A stretch of DNA of 64,000 bases from Clitopilus passeckerianus (GCA_944990035.1 CALYLX010000092.1:62001-126000), one strand, 5' to 3'. Counted from the stretch's first letter, positions 11,001 through 23,465 are shown. Numbers and translations are program-made. The notes: a model not told the origin generated them from the sequence alone.

Positions 11001-13711
11001 TGCGTATGCGAATTTGAGCGGCTGTGTGCTTTGCTTCCTCCAGCGGTTGCGTTGGTGTTGTTGGGTGAGATAGGACAAGGCACAGCAGCGTACAGCATTG
11101 CAGCTGCCGTAGCTGCGCCTGCACCTCCTGGTCTTGGAGGCAGCGATCCATGAGACTGGGAACTAAACCTGCCTCCGCCAATACTCGGCATCGATGAGGC
11201 CTGGCCAAGGGGAATGCCAGCACCACCCGAACTCAAAGTTGAGGAGTGTTTACTCCCATATGCGCTGGGGAGGGGTTTAGACCTTGAAGGTCCAGGGGTG
11301 GTCGGCGGAGTCGTGGCTGGGGTGCGGGTTGATGAGCTGCCAGTAATGATGGCAGCAGCAGTAGCCGACCCTCGCCTCATCAGCGAACTTCCTGGGATTG
11401 GTGGTAGACTTGGATGGGTTGAAGCGACGCTTGGACCCGCTGAACCGGAAGGTGTCGAAATAGATCCTGCGGGTAGAGGTGGAGATGTAACCCTTCCACT
11501 TCCAGTCGCACCTACGGTCACAGCTGCAGCTCCCCAGCTTGAAGACGCGACTGGAACAGGTTGGTGCAGCTGGAGCGTTCTTCTAGCAGGCTGCGAGGAT
11601 GAAGATGCCTGGCCATTGGCGGTTGTATGAGACGGGGGAGACGGTGGAAGTGTGACCCTTGTCCTGGTCCTACTTTGCGATCTCGACCTGGGAGGCATCC
11701 CAGAAGTTGGGACAATTGGGGCAGATGCAGGTGGAGCATTGATATTTGAAGAACCAGCGACTGGCGGCGCCGAGGTGGAGGGTAGGGATTTGAGGATCGG
11801 ATTGAGGGAGACGGCACTTGGCCCAGTGGTGGGAGGAGTATCCTTATGGGGTGAGGATCGCGTACTTGAACTGGAGGTGGAGGAAGATGTAAGGATAGGT
11901 GTCGCGCCGGATACAGGGGGTGAAGTTGTTCGTTTGAGAATTGACGTAGTTATTGATAAAGATGAGCCTGAAAGCGAAGAGAACTGGTGAGCCTTGAGAG
12001 CAGCAGCTAACAGGAAGTATCACTAACCGGATGGGCCAAGGCCATTATTCGTGTGCGAGGTGGACGAGGAAGCCATTGATCTTGTGATGGAACCGCTTCT
12101 TGACAGATTAGGACCAAGGCCTACAGAGTGTCCCGTTATCGCCCGCTAATTACGAATGAGGATAAAGACCTACCACTTCCACTGGCTGCATTTGAGCCCG
12201 AAGCCAGCAATGCTACCAAATCGTTCCCCGAGGCTCCGGGTCCAGGGCTAGTCCTCGGCCTCTTGACCTTCATCGAGCCCTTCTTTGGCGTGCTAGGTCC
12301 AGCTACGGAACTACTGCTTGAAGATGAAGACGAAGCCGCCGAGGACCCACTACCACCTGCTATGATGGTGGTCACCGTCTTGGATCCAGAGACATATGTC
12401 AACCCGACAGCAGCACCTGCTTTGGAGGAAGATGCTACTGGGAGGGTTGAAGCACCTAGGATAGGGGTTGAAAGACTAGGTCCACCAGCAGGTGGGATCC
12501 GAGGTAGAGGACGGGGGCCAGCGACACTTTGAGTTGGTACAGCTGGAGGAGGTTGAGATGGGGCGGGAGGAATGGCTGAAATAGGGATAGATGCAGATAG
12601 CGGCGATTCGACCAAGTCAGCAGCAGTTGTTACGCTCTGCAACCTTGTCATATTCGGGCCAGCAGCATTCTGAGGAGTAGGAAGCGGATGTGTTATCGGC
12701 GCAGTAGTCTGTGCTCTTCGCCTGTTCATGCTCAGATTTAGCGGTGGCAGCTGGGGAGATGAAACAGTTGGCGGAGATGTCGAAACGGGTATGGCCGAGG
12801 CAGGTCCAGCTCGACTCGAAGAAGCTGCTGCTACAACCTCTGAAGACGTTGTTCGGATTGGCATCGTGCGCGATGTCAAAGGAGAGGTGGAGACGCGTGC
12901 CGATGAGGCTGCGGCCGCCGGGGATCCAACCGATACTGACGATGGGCCTGGTGGCGACGACGTTGAAGGTCCGGCTTGTGTCATACTGGTGCCGGGAACT
13001 GTTGCTGCTCGTGCCTCAGCTTTCTTCGAGCTCTCTACTATCGGACCCGAGTTCGTGCTTGAGCCAGTAGCCATCGAATTAAGACCCGGCATTGGCATTG
13101 GGATGGTTGGCAGGGGACGCGGAGATGATGTCGAGGAGACTAAAAGAACGCAGAGTCATTGTCAGTGACATTGATCAAGGGTCAGAACGGAGAAGGGTGG
13201 AATTGGACGTTTACTAACATGAAACTCCTGCAGTGGATGAATTGGTCGCCCAGTCATGGTGCACCTTCACCGTTGGTAGTTGAGGCAATCCATGTTGTGT
13301 GGAATGTGTCCCAGGCTGCATTCCGGGTAAACTTCTTGCAGCCGGAGGATTGTTTGTCGGTAAATCCAATCTTTGTTGGAGGAGTTGATACTGTTGTCGC
13401 ACCCCAGATGCCGTTGGCGGCGGAGTTCGTCTGGTCCCAGCAGACGTTAGAGAAACCTGCCTAGGTCTCGGTACAGATGGCAAGTGCTCTGGAGGACGCA
13501 AAGGAACTTGAGCAGTATCATGAATTTGTTGGAACTCTTCCTTGCTGATATGAGAGTTTGTGGGCTTGCTGGTCGCTGGAGAAACTTTCGTCGCTAGCGA
13601 GTTGCCAGAATTGGAAGAGAATAAGCTCCGTATCGTCGTCGTCGTCGTTGAAGGCTCAGAGTCCTGGCTCAACGCTGAAGTCTCTGGAAAGCCAGAGACG
13701 GACAAGGCCAT
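8079..13711 (-). CDS. Very large low-complexity Ser/Pro-rich protein
   Basis: One gene of at least six exons coding roughly 1,800 residues. Start is the ATG at 13711 (MALSVSGFPETSALSQDSE). The joins I could follow keep frame: exon 1 ends at the donor near 13219, and further introns lie near 13150-13220, 12130-12160, 11990-12040, 9960-9990 and 8650-8690 (the last uses acceptor GGTTGAG, giving SLKRTYTFDTYEP). The protein is almost entirely Ser, Pro, Thr, Ala and Gly with basic clusters (KKSKKKTKTK, RRGSKEDIGG), a charged coiled-coil-like stretch (VADIAKEMEERRVHMQKEE) and two similar SPSP.(M/I)(Q/R)YAR motifs. No catalytic domain is seen. It resembles intrinsically disordered scaffold or regulatory proteins of Agaricomycetes, but I recognise no named family. 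It shares a 330-bp divergent promoter with the DUF7137 gene. Confidence 0.8.
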
Positions 13712-14041
13712 CGTTGAGAGGAACTAAAGGCCTCCGTTGATTTCCTTTCGCTCGACTCCTTCGCTAAAGTTAACTTGAAACGGATGATGGATATCATTTA
13801 TTTATTTTTCTGATTATTTATTTATTTAGACTACTTGATCATCATCAATTCCATCAATTGGCCAGAAGTTCCCGAAAAAGGACAAAACACGGGCGATTTT
13901 GCTACAAAAGTTCCCACAAAAGCCCTACGGCGTTGCTGCTTGGTGACGCCGTTTCTCTGACAGACCTCACAGTTCTCCTCTTCGTCGTCGTTCCTCCCGT
14001 CGTCCCCTCTCCTTTCCCTGTTCTCCAGGACATCCTCAGCA

Positions 14042-14773
14042 ATGTCGGCACCCGTAACTAACCCTCCCGCCAACCCGACGAACGGAAACGGGAATGGTGG
14101 CAATAATCAGGCCTCTAGCTCCCAAAATTCTCAAGTCTCCAATACCGACCAACAAAGTTCGACCTCCCGCCCAACCATTCCCCCTTCTGCACCTGCAGGT
14201 CAGCTTATTATAACCCAACCCCCTCAAACCGCTACCTCCTACTATAAGATCGCACCAAGCAACACCTTAACTTTTGGATGGAACTTTACTTACATCCTTG
14301 CAACGCCTACCCATCTCACCGTCAGCGCCATTGCCGACAATGGCAACACCTATCCCGTGGGCCCGACGGATGGCATTATTCCTGGCACAGCAACAGAGAT
14401 TACTTGGGATATTTATAGCTATCAACAGGCGAACCCCAACACCCCTCTTGGGCAGGCGACCTATACCTTGAGCATCTGGGACGATAGAGGGAGTACTGCC
14501 ATCAGACAGGCTGGCTGGTTGACCCCGAACAATGCCTTGAGGTTTGCGCTCTACAATCCCCCGTCGTACACGCCATTGGCTAGCGGTATGTTATACCCGT
14601 GTTTTCTAGATTTTTCTCGCATCTGATCACTTTCGCCTCCAGGTTGGACATGCACAGAATGCAGTGGCAGTTGGGCGAGATACACAGCTCACCCTGCGTT
14701 TGCAGGCGTTGTCGCCACGTTCATCATCATGTTCCTTTCCGGTTTCAGTCTTTTCAGAAGGCGCTGGAACTAA
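14042..14773 (+). CDS. DUF7137 single-pass membrane protein
   Basis: Two exons with an intron at 14586-14642 (donor GTATGT, acceptor CCTCCAG) give about 224 residues. The first 50 residues are Asn/Ser/Pro-rich and disordered. Then comes a conserved beta-rich domain with YYKIAPSNTLTFGWNFTYI, HLTVSAIADNGNTYPVGP and ATYTLSIWDDRG, as I know from the fungal DUF7137 family. After the intron a CxxC-like pair (WTCTECSGSW) precedes a C-terminal TM helix (FAGVVATFIIMFLSGFSLF) and the basic stop-transfer RRRWN. It probably sits in the secretory pathway or plasma membrane with the domain outside. The function of the family is unknown. Start is the first in-frame ATG, about 330 bp from the divergent neighbour. 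Confidence 0.88.
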
Positions 14774-17700
14774 ACATATCGAAGGTGCGACATCCAAAAT
14801 TTTCGCTGGGAACATGGACATTATTGGCATACGCTCATTGCAACGTTACGACACACGGACTTGATATCTATTAGTACCATCCTCATCACCCTCATCGCTC
14901 GCATACCACCATACCTCGGACCTGCACGACATCCTTTATTTGTGTTCATAGACTTTGTTGGTTTACCTCTCTTTCTCCTTCTTGGACTTTCTAGCTTTGG
15001 CATACGGCACCCTCTCTTCTCTAACGCTCTTTGTAACTGGTAACTTAGAACATATCTTAGTACACTTGTGCTTGCACATTTTGGAAACATTTAAAAACTT
15101 TGCATCTTACGTCCTTTCCGCGGCCTCTCTGAATACAATACACAGCATTCATTCCTGCGGCAAGCAGGCGGCTACCAGAGTTCACCTACGCGACATTACG
15201 ACATTTTACCCTCTCGACCTTTGAATGAATAGGCCTCAGGTCACCAAGCAAATCGAGGCAATATTGGATCGCAGCCAGGGTGGCAGGCGTTTGCACTCGA
15301 TCCTACGGCATTGAGAGCTCCGTAGCGAAATCTGTCCAATAGAACGCTTCAGGCAACGAATGCTTCAGTACCTGCCCGTAATTTGTCGCTCCTCGGTCTT
15401 AGGTTTCCAGGAGTTCGTTGGAAATTCGCCCCAAAAACAATTTTGCTACAATGGTGAACATGTTTTCCCGACAAACACTCTGCAAGGTGTTCTCACAATA
15501 CGTACAGGTACATGCATGGGGTAAATCAGGCACACGCCCTCGCTACACGAGGTTGCACATTGTGCAAGATGATCTTCCCACTGAGCGACCCGAGTCCCCA
15601 GGAGAGTCGTGATAGCAACCTTCATCTTTGAGTGAGCTCATGGACTCTCACTCTATCGTGTACAAAGATCAGTACGATTTTGACTATCTCGGAAAAGTCC
15701 TGACAAACTACTCGACAGTTTCTGTCATTCCAATGTCACATCGACAAGTCATTCATCTACCCAAACTAAGCTTTCGGCCTCTTGATGAACTCAGAATATG
15801 GAATAAGAAGCCACAAGCAACGTCTGGATCAGAAATCGACCCAAGCCATCTGAGTTTCACCGGGATGAATTGTTTATCCAGCAACACGAACTGCCCTTTA
15901 TGAGATCGCTGCTGACTGAGAATTCACCTATGAAGTATGGTACTTGTGGTCATAGGTCCGCTTCGCATGCACCTAAGCCAATTTGACAATTTGATCAAAT
16001 TCATGGCCAAAAAGTTGTAAAATAGTTTGAGTGTCCTTAGAAACCTGTTTTGACGGAGACGACCAGCACAGATTTGGTCGGTCGCAATCAACCACCGACA
16101 CGACATTCCTCATGCTCAAAGTTTTCCGCTAAGGGACTAGGGCGTGCATCAGGCTATCCTCACCAAGCCCTTATTCCAAATGACCGGCTGTGGTGTAGCC
16201 GGAAGCTAGGAGTGGGCAAAGGCGCTAGCAAAATTCATTCGATCGCAGCTGCGCTTTTTTGACATCTAACCATTCTGTGGCTCAAGCGCGTGGATGTGGC
16301 TGGGCACCTCCAACTTCTCGTCAACTTCTGCATCCTGTGAACAGCCATGGTGGGTAAAAGTCCCGATGGCTGATTGTACGTTAGAAAAGAGGAAACTCCA
16401 AAATCAGGAATCAAAGAAGTTCCTCATAAATCAGAACAAATTCGGAATCTATGGTGGTGGAACATATGCATATGCACACCGTAACGCCAGGAGTCCCGTA
16501 TGCAGTTTAGGATGCGCTTACCTGTAGATCTTACTCAAATGGGCGTCCGAGTCGGGTTGATTTGGCACTGTATTGAGTTTTGATTCACCAGGATCACCCG
16601 TCGTCATTCCAGGTGCCTAGATATAGGAATGGTCTTATGGGAGTGGACACTGGAATAGCAAGGTATGGGAGAGATGGAGTGGTCGCAACAAATTATTGAC
16701 AGTAGACTTAGGGCTTGAATGACATGAATGTCAGAGAAATCAATTTACAATTGAAGTTCCGCCCTACAGATGTACACGGTCGTCACGGACCTCAGGCAGG
16801 AAGAACAGATACAGTGACAATTGACAGAATCATTGACGGACTCCACTGATCTACATACATTTGTTCATACGATCTCATGAAGGAGATTCGGTGCAGATCT
16901 AAGGCATCTACGAAGTTAATTTACGAGCGCCACTGAATCCCGGTAAACTCTTGGGTAGACTAGCATTGGCTGCTGCGGCCAACTAGCGTAGAAGAACCAT
17001 GGTGAGGCGTTTAGGGGAAGGGTGTGGGCGGGCTCAGAAGGCGTTTGAGAGGAGAACAGGAATGTCTCAGAGTCATGGAGAATTCAATTACTTTATAATC
17101 ACTTTAGAAGACACTGGCAACGACCGATAAAAGTGCTAGGTAACTTCTGTGGGTAGCGTAAGGCAGGTACTCAGTGAATGAAGCGGCCCGTGACTGGGAA
17201 CCTTGCCGAAAGTATTCCAGAATATTTGAGTTCGGAGAAATATACCGAAGGGCACATGCTGAATGCTTCTCCTGAGCTCTAGCAAGTCAACAAGATGGAT
17301 GGCTTATAGTGGCAGCGGGCAAGATAGGCCTTCTGATGAGATGATAGATATCGGGCTCCGATCTGATTGTAGTTGCAGCCGGGACGCTTTTGAGGCCACA
17401 ACTCAATCACAGGTAGCTCTCACCCCTGCCCATTGTGTAGTCAATGCGCCACAAACAAAGACCCACTCTTCACCAAGTTACACCTTGTGCCAATCTCGTG
17501 CAGAGCAATCCCGCCTTTGGTAGGGAGGATTGCCCTCACATTTGAGAGGGTTGAGTTCTTCAGGGCTAAAATACATCCAATGAGTTGAAAACTCACAGAG
17601 CTGGGAACAGTCAGTAAGATTGGTTTCGAGTGTTCGAAGTGCTGGCTCCGCATCTCAAGTGCTGAAACACGGGACATCGGGGGGTCGCTTGGCGACATTT

Positions 17701-18217
17701 ATATACCACTTAAGGTTTACTTCCCGTGTCGCTCACTCCATGCAATATTTATAACGTATGTAGTTCTTTCTTTCAAGTTGGGCTAGGGATGGACCTAGGT
17801 CCAACGGGCCGGTATCCGAAGATGGTTGGACAACCCAGGAACCAGTGGGATCAACACAGCCACAACTACGCTCGTAGCTTGCCAAACTCGACTTGTGTTC
17901 GACTTGCCAACTAATTTAAGCCATCTCTCGACTTCAGATCCCTACATCCGGCTACAGCAGGAGTCATAACATTTAACAAGGATTATGCCATCATGGAGCG
18001 GGAAGATACAGGACTTCGATGATCAGGCTGTTGCTGGGATGCTTCCGATGGGTTACCAATCCCAAAAATTCAGCTCTAGGTCAGGCAAGACACGGCCTTC
18101 GAATTCGTCTCATGGAGAGCCTTCTGCACAGCTGGGGTAACCAAATCGCTGCTCTTATCTAAAAGCACTCTGACGTGCCTTAATTTGGTCAGTGCAGTAC
18201 TTACTCGCCTAAGTGAC
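14774..18217. other. 3.4-kb stretch without a recognisable gene
   Basis: Only short, unrelated frames are present (the longest about 90 codons, e.g. 15628-15903 plus), none with family-like motifs or splice-consistent extension. No transposon open frame or clear repeat was seen. The last few hundred bases could hold an untranslated leader or an extra first exon of the kinase gene. Confidence 0.55.
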
Positions 18218-19634
18218 ATGTTCAAAGACGGAAATCAGTACCGGCGACTTCTTGAACTTCGAGGCCCCAAAGCTCAGAAACTCCTCGACATCTTTCAAGG
18301 TGTTAGTACCTCTCGCAACTTTCTCGACTTGCAAACTCTTAGACTTGCCCTTCGCAGATTCTAGACACCCCACATGACCTTGACCCAACCTTTCGGCGCA
18401 ACCTCGTCGTAGCTATTCAACGGCTCGCAAAAGCAGCTGCCTTGTATCCGAGCTCATACGAGCTCGATTTTGTTAGGCTGGAAACCAACAGTCCAATAGC
18501 TGCAGGAAGTTTTGGAGATGTGTATCAGGGACGCTATCGTGGGCAGATTGTCTGTCTGAAGATGATCAGATTATACCAAACATCCTTAGCCGATGAATTC
18601 GTCAAGGTACTGATCGCTCAATAAGTTGATTGCGTGACTGCCTACTGATTGAGGTAGAAATTCACTCGGGAAGGGATTCTATGGGCGCAGCTATTTCATC
18701 CCAACGTAGTTTCCTTCTACGGTTTCAGCCGACACTTTTCGCGGCCCTGTTTCGTCTCTCCTTGGATGGATAATGGCGACATCAATACATATTTACAAAA
18801 CCACCCATCCTCTGACAGGGTTCTCCTGGTACATTGTCCTCCCCGTCCGTTTGCAACTTACCACTCACCCCCACCCAGATAGATGATATCGCACATGGCT
18901 TAGAGTATCTGCACTTCTACGGGATCATACATGGAGATCTGAAAGGGGTTTGTACTGCAGCATACCCTTAGGTTGTTATGCTAACTGGCCAACATAGGCA
19001 AATATTCTTGTCGACAACACAGGGAGAGCTCGTTTGGCTGATTTTGGGATCTCTTCAGTATCCGATACGAGCATACTTCATTGGACCTCCAATTCAACAG
19101 TGGCTTCAAGGGGTGGGTCAATAAGATGGCAGGCCCCAGAACTCTTTGATGTCAATGGAGACGAGGAGATTCAGAACAGCGCTACAAGTGACGTTTACGC
19201 TTGGGGCTGTGTGTGCTACGAGGTTCGTCCATTACTCATTGCAATGCGAACAGCCTAACCGTCTGACTAATCGTCGTTAGGTTTTCACGGGAAACATACC
19301 TTTTCATGAAATCCTTCGGGATCATACCATGATCTATAAAGTTAAGCAAGATGGAATACGGCCGACTCGGCCACCGGAGGATAGTCTAGCTTGGGTGGAA
19401 CGGGGGCTTACAGAGAACCTTTGGGATCTCATTGTTAAATCCTGGAACGAGCAACCGAGCGATCGTCCAACGGTAGCCGAACTGATCTCACAATTGAAGT
19501 CATGGATACCTCAAGATAATCGGCGTAAAAGTAAGGAAACGCTTTCACCCTCTCGATACCGATCGGGAAAGCGCACCCTAGCTTCTCTTCCATCTGTTGC
19601 CGAACTAGACAAAATCCTCGATCGACAGGAATGA
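18218..19634 (+). CDS. TKL-type protein kinase
   Basis: Serine/threonine (tyrosine-kinase-like) protein kinase of the family expanded in Agaricomycetes, about 440 residues in seven or so exons. Proposed start 18218 (MFKDGNQYRRLLELRG). Exon 1 ends at donor GTTAGT (18302) and exon 2 begins at 18358 in phase. Motifs in order: glycine loop AAGSFGDVYQG, VCLKMIRLY with the ATP-binding Lys, catalytic loop HGDLKGANILV with the Asp present, LADFGISS (DFG), IRWQAPELFDV (APE), DVYAWGCVCYEVFTG and a final SDRPTVAELISQLKSW helix. All catalytic residues are intact and all introns are canonical, so I read it as a functional kinase. The region N-terminal to the kinase domain is only about 80 residues long, and an upstream exon cannot be excluded. 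The substrate is unknown. Confidence 0.88.
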
Positions 19635-19936
19635 TTTCGAGATCGAAGATCGGGTTGAAGAGATAGATATACCTTCGGCAAGCGGGTTGTCTGTAAGTAT
19701 ATTTTTGCGAAGATAAGCTATTTGTACATTGTTTAAGCTCGAGGAGAATATCAATTGCTTTCTCCGGCTCATCTCAGTGTATCTGTGCACCTCGTTTTAG
19801 GGAGGGCCAGACCGTTGAGACGGTAGACACGTACGAAATGATTACATCATGGAACGATTCTGAAGGCGACTGGAAGGTCGCTGATCTTGACCTCACGCTC
19901 TGTAGCCCAGTAACCTGCTATTCCAAACGATGAGGT

Positions 19937-20881
19937 TCAAGTCCCTGCCATACAGGCGATCCTCATATGTGTGATAAAAGCTTCTAGAACTTGGTTCTGG
20001 AAGCCAAACATATAAGGACCTACAAAGGCTTCCGCCCCGTTGAAAATCGTCTCGCCGGCTTCTGTCTCTGACATATTATAGATGGTGCCAGGGCGATCGG
20101 TAGCCGGGAGAACGTCGGTCAGAACACTCAGATCCCGGGAGGACGGGTCTCCGTGATCGAAATATCCAGTAACCCATGGACCAAAAGCCGGGGGACGGTC
20201 TTCAGGCGGAATACTCTCGACAACAAATGGGGCCCAGTTCTTCTCAGGCATTGGGAGGCCGTACATAATTGGCGCATCCTCTACCAAAATATGAGTCGGT
20301 ATGCGACCGGGGATTAAACATAATCCGAGACCAACCGAATAGGATAAGGGACCGCATGTGAGCACAGAGCATCGATCGTTCAGGCTCTGGGAGGCTGTCT
20401 GCAAAGGCAATGGTAGCATTTGCCTCGCCTGTTCCTACTGACCACCCGAGAAGAACCGAGCCTCCAGAGTTGCCATCGTCTGAAATAGGAGGAAGATGGT
20501 TTTCCTTGATGAACAGAGCGATAAATATCCCATATTCGTGACCCCGATCTCGAAGCCAGGCATTGTTCTGCTGTGGAGAACCAGTGTTCACAACCTCAAG
20601 CTCTTCGGGAGTGAAAGGCATGGACCCTGGATAGTTTCTTCTATCCAAGGCTACAAATCGAACTTGCTTTCCTGAAGCTGCCTTCTGGACTTTCTGAAAG
20701 GTTGCTGCATTGTAGAACGTGAGTACATAGAACTGGTCATAGGAAAGCCAAATATTCCATACGAGCGCTGAAACACATATCATAAATCGCGAAGATGATG
20801 GTATAGGATGAGCTTCCTGGGGTGCACCACTTTCTGTGTATGCCAACTCGACCCAGCATCAGTGACAGTGAGTTTCTTCAT
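19937..20881 (-). CDS. Alpha/beta hydrolase (two apparent frameshifts)
   Basis: Alpha/beta-hydrolase-fold enzyme, probably an esterase or lipase of unknown substrate. Visible landmarks: VELAYTESGAP at the N-terminus, a strand IIFAIYDMCF where family members have the oxyanion-hole region, VRFVALDRRNYPGS, the nucleophile elbow GWSVGTG (G-x-S-x-G), a late segment MPEKNWAPFVVESIPPED, and GYFDHGDPSSRD. Introns at about 20300-20360 and 20690-20750 restore frame cleanly. Two places do not: the frame changes between the start (ATG 20881, MKKLTVTDAG) and VELAYTESG at a CCC run (20852-20854), and again at a GGGG run (20819-20822). One extra base in each run would restore a family-like protein, so consensus errors are likely rather than decay. 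Confidence 0.78.
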
Positions 20882-21403
20882 ATCAACAATGCTCTTCAAG
20901 AGGAGATGTTGGGGTGTCTGCGAGGCGGGGCTTCACCTTCAACTTCCTGAAAGGAGCTCCTTTATAGATGTCGGCGCTGGGTTGAAACTGGTAGGAACCT
21001 ACCAGATGATTTCGAGCGCGCATTCTGTGGGTCCAGACGATATCAGGTCGCCTCCTTCCTTCCTGTTGCTTGGGCTTAGCTCATGCTGACCCAATATCTT
21101 TCTCGACCTGCCCATTTCAACCGATTCTGCGCGGCTTGTTCGATACTCGCAGAGGGTTAACGCACTATAGCCTTTGGTTGAAGGAGTAGGGTCGTTGAAT
21201 GCACATGATGTGATTGATCAACACGCCAACATGATAGCTATGGAGAGAAGTAATAAGTGGTTTTTATCATCATATGGACAGGTCCGAGAAATGGAACGTG
21301 TGGGTATATACAGCAGAGAGGATGGGTATAAAATGGGAGAAGAATGCGTGAGGCAGCCATATGCAGTGATAAAACAAAGATTGGAAAGAGAAGTTCGTTA
21401 TAA
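20882..21403. other. Intergenic region
   Basis: This 520-bp stretch separates the hydrolase start from the 3' end of the four-TM gene. Both flanking genes are on the minus strand. No gene or RNA was recognised. Confidence 0.5.
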
Positions 21404-22241
21404 TCATGCATGAGATGTTGTCGCACTCTGCTTCCCACCAAACAACCGTCCGAACCATTTCGTCGTCAATTCCACAGACTCCCACATTACCGACATCTTC
21501 CAAACGCCGGCAAAGAGCAGCGTCAGGAGTCCGAGAACCGTAGCTCCCAAAAGGACCCATGGCCATGCCTCGACATGGAACATAAGGAAAGACATATAGA
21601 CCAGTGTTGCAACGAAGAACAGTGAACCAAGTAGTTGAAGCCGTTCGCAATAGCGGATGTATCGGTAGAAATCCTTTGCAGTCAACTCCTTGAGGAAATC
21701 TCCGACGTTTGAATCGAAAGAATTCGACCCTCCGGATTCAATATCTTCATCGAAGGCGGTTCGGCGTATACAAAGAGCGCCAGCTCGGATTCCTACTAGG
21801 ACAACGCCTAGGTGAAGTCCTATGGAGGCGATGCCAAGTGCGACGCCTACTTCGAAGGTGGAGCGTACTTCAGCAAGCGGATTTGTGGGGGGCATGTCGA
21901 CCAAGGCACGAGATAAGGATAAGAAGCCGACCACGAGGCCGGCTGTGAACGTTGACTATGGCGGATGTAAGCACTTGTGTCGGGTAGGCTTAATAAGAGA
22001 GACTTACAATGCCAACATAGCAAGCAAATTGGCCTGCAAGACTCTTGAACTGAGAACGCTTTGCCTCTGCTGACGCTGCTTTTGAAGGCTGGATATCGTT
22101 GTGGGTTGAGGGTGGTGGCGACGATGTTACGGTCTTGCTACCAGAGGCATCCGACAAGTTCCTGTGAGGAGCATGAGGCTTTTCTTGTAGTGTCGGCGCG
22201 ACGAGAGTGGTTTGAGAGTGAGGCTGCCTTGGGATAGACAT
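21404..22241 (-). CDS. Four-TM membrane protein, paralogue A
   Basis: Two exons: 22008-22241 and 21404-21955. The N-terminal 75 residues are polar and Ser/Pro-rich. The intron falls at phase 0 directly after QFACYVGI, and exon 2 opens with STFTAGLVVGFLSLSRALVD (TM1). TM2 follows (GVALGIASIGLHLGVVLVGI), then a cytosolic or lumenal acidic loop, TM3 (LQLLGSLFFVATLVYMSFLM) and TM4 (PWVLLGATVLGLLTLLFAGVW), ending in a short polar tail. The same order, spacing and intron position recur at 35311-36145 and 48053-49303, so the three are paralogues. I do not recognise a named family. The pairwise conservation is strongest around the first TM, the RGAALAS-like loop and the LQLLATLLFV helix. Confidence 0.85.
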
Positions 22242-23078
22242 GGTAGTTAATTGGATTGGAGGTTGTGAGTTGCGTTCGATGGTCTGTCATTTTTATGAGT
22301 GATGTTCGATGTGACGATCGAGAATTGCTGTAAAAGAAACTGACCTGTGCTTTCAATGAAGCACACCAGTGACCTCAATGCGCTGATTACGGGGGTAAGC
22401 ACGAGGTTTCAACGAGGCATGCTAGGTCCATTTCTTGGTTTGAGGCCATTAATGCGATGTCCTGATACTTACTTCTTGTGTGGTTTGAAGTATCACCTCC
22501 TTTCTCATGTTATACAGAGCAGGATAGAATGCGAGCGATGCATGTCGTTTCCTTGCATGATAGTAAGTGATGCGTGGCCGGCATACGAGGAAATGAGCAT
22601 CATTTCCATGCCGAGTAGACTCTAGATCGTTCAGCTTGGAAGACCTGGTGACCTCTGACTAGAGGCGCTATAGCGCTAACTGAGATCTTAAATTAATGAC
22701 ATGATTCCAAATGCCTTCGTCGGCAACTTCTCCGGAAGCGTGCTAGAAGACCGCCAGTTCGATCGAAAGTGACAGTTCCCAAGTTATAAACCTCATGGAG
22801 AGTAACGTGTTGATCGTTTGGCCCAATTGAGTTCAGGGTAGAGCATTCAATAGAAGTCTCGATCCCTTGACACTGCCCAGCACTTCGTCTGATTTTCAGG
22901 AAACAGAACACGAGCTCGCCACCGAACTCTAAAGTGGCACAGTCTGGCAGCTGTTTACAGATGAGTGTTTGGACGAAGGGAAGGTGGCAGTGCATAGGCG
23001 CCCGCTTGTTTCTCCTACCCGAAAGCTCGACAAACAAACGTGGATACACATTGACAGCCCCGAATTGAAATTTCTAGC
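22242..23078. other. Intergenic region
   Basis: No gene supported. A 118-codon minus-strand frame (22693-23049) has no family-like pattern. This is the shared upstream region of two divergent genes. Confidence 0.5.
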
Positions 23079-23108
23079 TTGTCGCATTCGGACTCCCTGC
23101 GCTCAACC

Positions 23109-23465
23109 ATGTCAATGACACTCCTCCGTACTTTTTGGCGTGCAGCAGCACCAACCTCAGCACCGAGGTTGCTCACTAGGTCTGCCTCGACGAGACCTGT
23201 TCACCGACTTCCAGGCTCAGAGGAGGAACCAGCAGATTTCCGACCACCGTGGTTCTACGCAATGGCAAGAGGACTCACATGGACACTCATCCCAGGTGCA
23301 GCAATCTACGCTGTTTTCATTTATGATTTTGGGGACCACGACCACGTTTTCCGACCTGCTCGGGTCTGGTTTGACGCGAGGAAGAAAGAGTTCTTCGAGC
23401 TTTCCCCTGAGGAACGCAAACTCCTCGAGCAGCAGAAGGCTTCCACACCGGAGACCCGTTCATAG
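23109..23465 (+). CDS. Small mitochondrial-type single-TM protein
   Basis: Single-exon gene of about 118 codons. The ATG at 23109 (MSMTLLRTFWRAAAPTSAPR) gives an Arg/Ser/Ala-rich amphipathic leader without acidic residues, typical of a mitochondrial presequence. An in-frame ATG at 23079 would add ten residues. After PPWFYAMARGLTWTLIPGAAIYAVFIYDFG, which contains one TM segment, the tail is charged (DARKKEFFELSPEERKLLEQQ). The overall plan resembles small accessory subunits of inner-membrane respiratory complexes, but I cannot name it. The reading frame is intact. Confidence 0.7.
   Translation: MSMTLLRTFWRAAAPTSAPRLLTRSASTRPVHRLPGSEEEPADFRPPWFYAMARGLTWTLIPGAAIYAVFIYDFGDHDHVFRPARVWFDARKKEFFELSPEERKLLEQQKASTPETRS

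Noticed and set aside
10296..11153. 285-codon plus-strand open frame
   Set aside because: It is antisense to the large Ser/Pro-rich gene. Its acidic Ala/Glu/Leu-rich composition is the mirror of Ser/Pro codons, and splice sites and frame continuity support the minus strand.
5208..14773. Possible secondary-metabolite cluster around the MFS transporter
   Set aside because: No core biosynthetic enzyme (polyketide synthase, non-ribosomal peptide synthetase or terpene cyclase) is present in the window, and the only P450 is 50 kb away.
18218..18360. Kinase thought at first to be truncated or frameshifted at its 5' end
   Set aside because: Using donor GTTAGT at 18302 and acceptor CGCAG at 18357 keeps phase 0, and all catalytic motifs are intact.
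19855..19965. tRNA-like B-box (GGTTCAAGTCCC)
   Set aside because: No complementary acceptor, anticodon or T stems can be drawn around it, and it overlaps the 3' end of the hydrolase.
20290..20360. Apparent frameshift in the hydrolase after RSLILF
   Set aside because: A canonical intron (donor GTTGGT, acceptor TTGGTAG) restores the family sequence exactly.
22693..23049. 118-codon minus-strand frame
   Set aside because: It has no family-like pattern, no splice extension and no codon or composition signal distinguishing it from chance.
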